The translations under genes were made by a program, and so were the position numbers. Positions 6,740-7,988 of a DNA stretch of 7,988 nucleotides are shown one piece after another. The notes under the pieces are model-generated. The model saw only the letters and a program-made list of their open reading frames with translations, was not told the origin of the DNA and searched no databases. The first letter of the stretch is position 1, and every line of letters begins with the position of its first letter. Source of the DNA: an uncultured Coriobacteriaceae bacterium (GTDB taxonomy: Bacteria; Actinomycetota; Coriobacteriia; Coriobacteriales; QAMH01); the NCBI GenBank assembly GCA_902796975.1, contig CADBRF010000025.1, forward strand, positions 1 through 7,988, given 5' to 3'.

Positions 6740-6902
6740 AGACCCTCCGGCATGCCACGAAAACAATTGGAGGATGATGCGCACGGAAGCGGGGCCGGGA
6801 GCGGAGAGATGTCCGAGCGCGTAGCGCGAGTCCTCGGAGCTGGCGTAAGCCGGAGGGCGCATCGGGTGACGACCTTGTTTTACGGGGCATGCCGGAGAGT
6901 CT
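6740..6902. repeat. Long palindromic element with near-perfect terminal inverted repeats and internal hairpins
   Basis: The outer arms are AGAC (6740-6743) with GTCT (6899-6902), then after one mismatch CTCCGGCATGCC (6745-6756) with GGCATGCCGGAG (6886-6897), exact over 12 bp. The pairing continues inward almost unbroken through CG/CG and AAAACAA (6760-6766) with TTGTTTT (6875-6881). A further 7-bp helix is GATGCGC (6776-6782) with GCGCATC (6857-6863). Inside are two hairpins. One is CCGAG (6813-6817) with CTCGG (6833-6837), capped by CGCG-TAG-CGCG. The other is CTGGC-GTAA-GCCGG (6840-6853), with a GNRA-type tetraloop. The pairing is seen in the sequence. It could be a structured small RNA, a dispersed MITE-like or REP-like repeat, or an elaborate terminator between convergent genes. 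I do not recognise it as a known family. Confidence 0.7.
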
Positions 6903-6925
6903 TAGTCTCTAACTATCCTCGAGAA

Positions 6926-6958
6926 CCCGACAATTGTCTACGAGGTAATTGTCATGGG
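6926..6958. repeat. Inverted repeat / hairpin just beyond the end of the minus-strand gene
   Basis: CCC-GACAATT (6926-6935) pairs with AATTGTC-AT-GGG (6947-6958) around an 11-nt loop, with a 2-nt bulge. GACAATTGTC (6929-6938) is itself a 10-bp palindrome, and AATTGTC occurs twice, 15 nt apart. An alternative stem CCTCG (6917-6921) with CGAGG (6941-6945) overlaps it. It starts 6 nt past the stop of the minus-strand gene, where a transcription terminator would be expected, but no U-run follows in the minus direction. Confidence 0.4.
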
Positions 6959-6963
6959 GCTTG

Positions 6964-7988
6964 CTATTTCGCGTTCTCCTGGGCGCGGAGGGCTCGTTCG
7001 GAGTTGATGCCCATGGTCTGGAACCTGTTCTCCATGTAGTCGTTGTCGAAGTGTTCCTCGCAATACTGCTGGACCTCGGTCTCAACGGGATATCCTGCCA
7101 CCCGCTGTGACCAGCAGTCGAGTGCGAGCACGGTCATGCAGCCGTTGTAAAGCATGAAAACTGTCATGACAACCGTGACAATAGCGCGCCATTTGAGTGG
7201 GATGATGTCGACGACGTTCATAAGCCCGGGCAGGATAGTCCGTATCCACATAACTCCGAGCAGCCCCCAGGCGCAGAAGAAGGCGAAATTGGTGCGGCCA
7301 TCGATGTTGAGGAAGGTTCCTGAATAATCCCAGGCCACGACACCAAAAGCTGTCTCCATATACCAGGAGACGAAGAACTCGAATGAAGCGCCCACGACGC
7401 CGGCAACCAGCCAGATGAAGGCGACATTGCGCTTCCAGAACCGGTTGAGGATAATCGTGAGGATGAGCGCGCCGAAGCCGTAAATGGGACTGAACGGCCC
7501 CCAGAGCAATCCGGCTCGGTCTTCCCACACGTCGTTGACGAGCAGGCAGAAGACCATCTCGACCGCAAGCCCGATAACCGAGGCGACGACGAAAATCCAG
7601 AACATGTTGTAGAAGTTGAGCGGGATATAGCCGTCGGGTTCGAAGGTGACGACCCCGTCGCGCATGAGCTTTTCCTTGGGGTTGAAGTACTTCGAACGGT
7701 CAAGGTAGGGGTCGTTATAGAGCTGGTAGGAAATAACGCAGAGAAATTGGAAGAGATACGAAGTCTCAGTCCAGATGAGCCCGTTAAGCATGACGCACAT
7801 GAGAAAGCTCACGATAAGCGTGGCAACGAGGGACCGGGCAAACATTCGGGCGGTGTGAATTTCCCCATGCCGGTCTGCCCGCACGAGCAAGATGATGTTG
7901 ACGAGCGTCCAGATGGTGAGCACGAAATAGACAAGGACGGCAATCTTATGGTTTGAAAGGTTCGCCCGAATCAGCTCGTCATGGGAGA
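6964..7988 (-). CDS. Polytopic membrane protein, 'putative ABC-transporter type IV' (PF06541-like) family, 5' end outside the window
   Basis: A membrane protein of a family named as a putative ABC transporter permease but without a settled function. The family match rests on the recalled motifs WEDRAGLLWGPFSPIYGFGA (about 7468-7527), FEFFVSWYMETAFG (about 7341-7382) and VVAWDYSG followed by FLNIDGRTN (about 7288-7340). About six or more hydrophobic segments are visible, ending in a hydrophilic, acidic C-terminal tail of some 45 residues. A GTG at 7923 could be read as a start, but the frame stays open to the right edge. The upstream codons (SHDELIRANLSNHKIAVLVYF) complete a first transmembrane helix that the GTG would cut in half. 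The real start is therefore very likely beyond 7988. It points toward the LCP gene and is not part of that operon. No ATP-binding partner is visible. Confidence 0.85.
   Translation of the reverse strand, partial: SHDELIRANLSNHKIAVLVYFVLTIWTLVNIILLVRADRHGEIHTARMFARSLVATLIVSFLMCVMLNGLIWTETSYLFQFLCVISYQLYNDPYLDRSKYFNPKEKLMRDGVVTFEPDGYIPLNFYNMFWIFVVASVIGLAVEMVFCLLVNDVWEDRAGLLWGPFSPIYGFGALILTIILNRFWKRNVAFIWLVAGVVGASFEFFVSWYMETAFGVVAWDYSGTFLNIDGRTNFAFFCAWGLLGVMWIRTILPGLMNVVDIIPLKWRAIVTVVMTVFMLYNGCMTVLALDCWSQRVAGYPVETEVQQYCEEHFDNDYMENRFQTMGINSERALRAQENAK

Larger units (their letters stand above)
6684..6963. other. Convergent intergenic region (280 nt)
   Basis: This gap lies between the end of the LCP gene (plus strand) and the end of the PF06541-like gene (minus strand). 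It holds a weak stem CCAGCC/GGCTGG (6695-6700 with 6720-6725, 19-nt loop, no T-run), the long palindromic element at 6740-6902 and a second inverted repeat at 6926-6958. I see no credible protein gene in it, and no classical stem-plus-U-run terminator for either neighbour. Confidence 0.7.

Noticed and set aside
6803..6819. A stretch resembling the 5' end of serine tRNA (GGAGAGATGTCCGAGCG).
   Set aside because: No anticodon arm, T-arm (GTTCGA-type) or matching acceptor 3' strand follows. The bases are better explained by the internal CCGAG/CTCGG hairpin.
6636..6890. Minus-strand open frames of 60-84 codons across the palindromic element.
   Set aside because: They follow from the GC-rich inverted repeat, have no ribosome site I can support and show no recognisable domain. 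One also overlaps the end of the LCP gene.
7747..7956. A 69-codon plus-strand frame near the right end.
   Set aside because: It is antisense to the membrane-protein gene, and its charged translation mirrors hydrophobic codons on the other strand.

Overview
The window looks like a chromosomal housekeeping stretch from a GC-rich, Gram-positive actinobacterium. The gene order (uppS, cdsA, dxr, rseP, ispG, trmO, then a LytR-CpsA-Psr gene) and the style of the proteins suggest the class Coriobacteriia (Collinsella/Olsenella-like). The class is an inference from order and recalled protein style, not from a database search. Nothing here indicates a phage, plasmid or insertion sequence.

Layout. Positions 1-5434 read as one tightly packed plus-strand run. 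It holds the 3' end of undecaprenyl diphosphate synthase (uppS), then CDP-diglyceride synthase (cdsA), 1-deoxyxylulose-5-phosphate reductoisomerase (dxr, probably starting at a TTG that overlaps the cdsA stop), a site-2 intramembrane protease (rseP), HMB-PP synthase (ispG) and the tRNA t6A37 methyltransferase (trmO). Junctions are 6 nt, a 4-nt overlap, 7 nt, 79 nt and 9 nt. After 46 nt, which contain a perfect DnaA-box 9-mer, comes a membrane-anchored LCP-family protein (5481-6683). From the other end, a minus-strand polytopic membrane protein of the 'putative ABC-transporter type IV' family (PF06541-like) runs from beyond the right edge to 6964. The 280-nt convergent gap between these two genes carries a striking palindromic element of about 163 nt (6740-6902) and a second small hairpin.

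How the genes fit together. dxr and ispG are two steps of the MEP isoprenoid pathway. uppS turns isoprenoid units into the C55 lipid carrier for envelope polymers. cdsA makes CDP-diacylglycerol for phospholipids. RseP-type proteases cut membrane-embedded substrates such as anti-sigma factors. LCP proteins transfer polymers from undecaprenyl carriers to the wall. The region is therefore an envelope/isoprenoid locus with a tRNA-modification gene included.

I see no clear undescribed multi-gene system. The points most worth following up are the palindromic element at 6740-6902, a helix-rich (possibly winged-helix) insertion in the cytoplasmic loop of RseP, and the DnaA box next to the LCP start codon.
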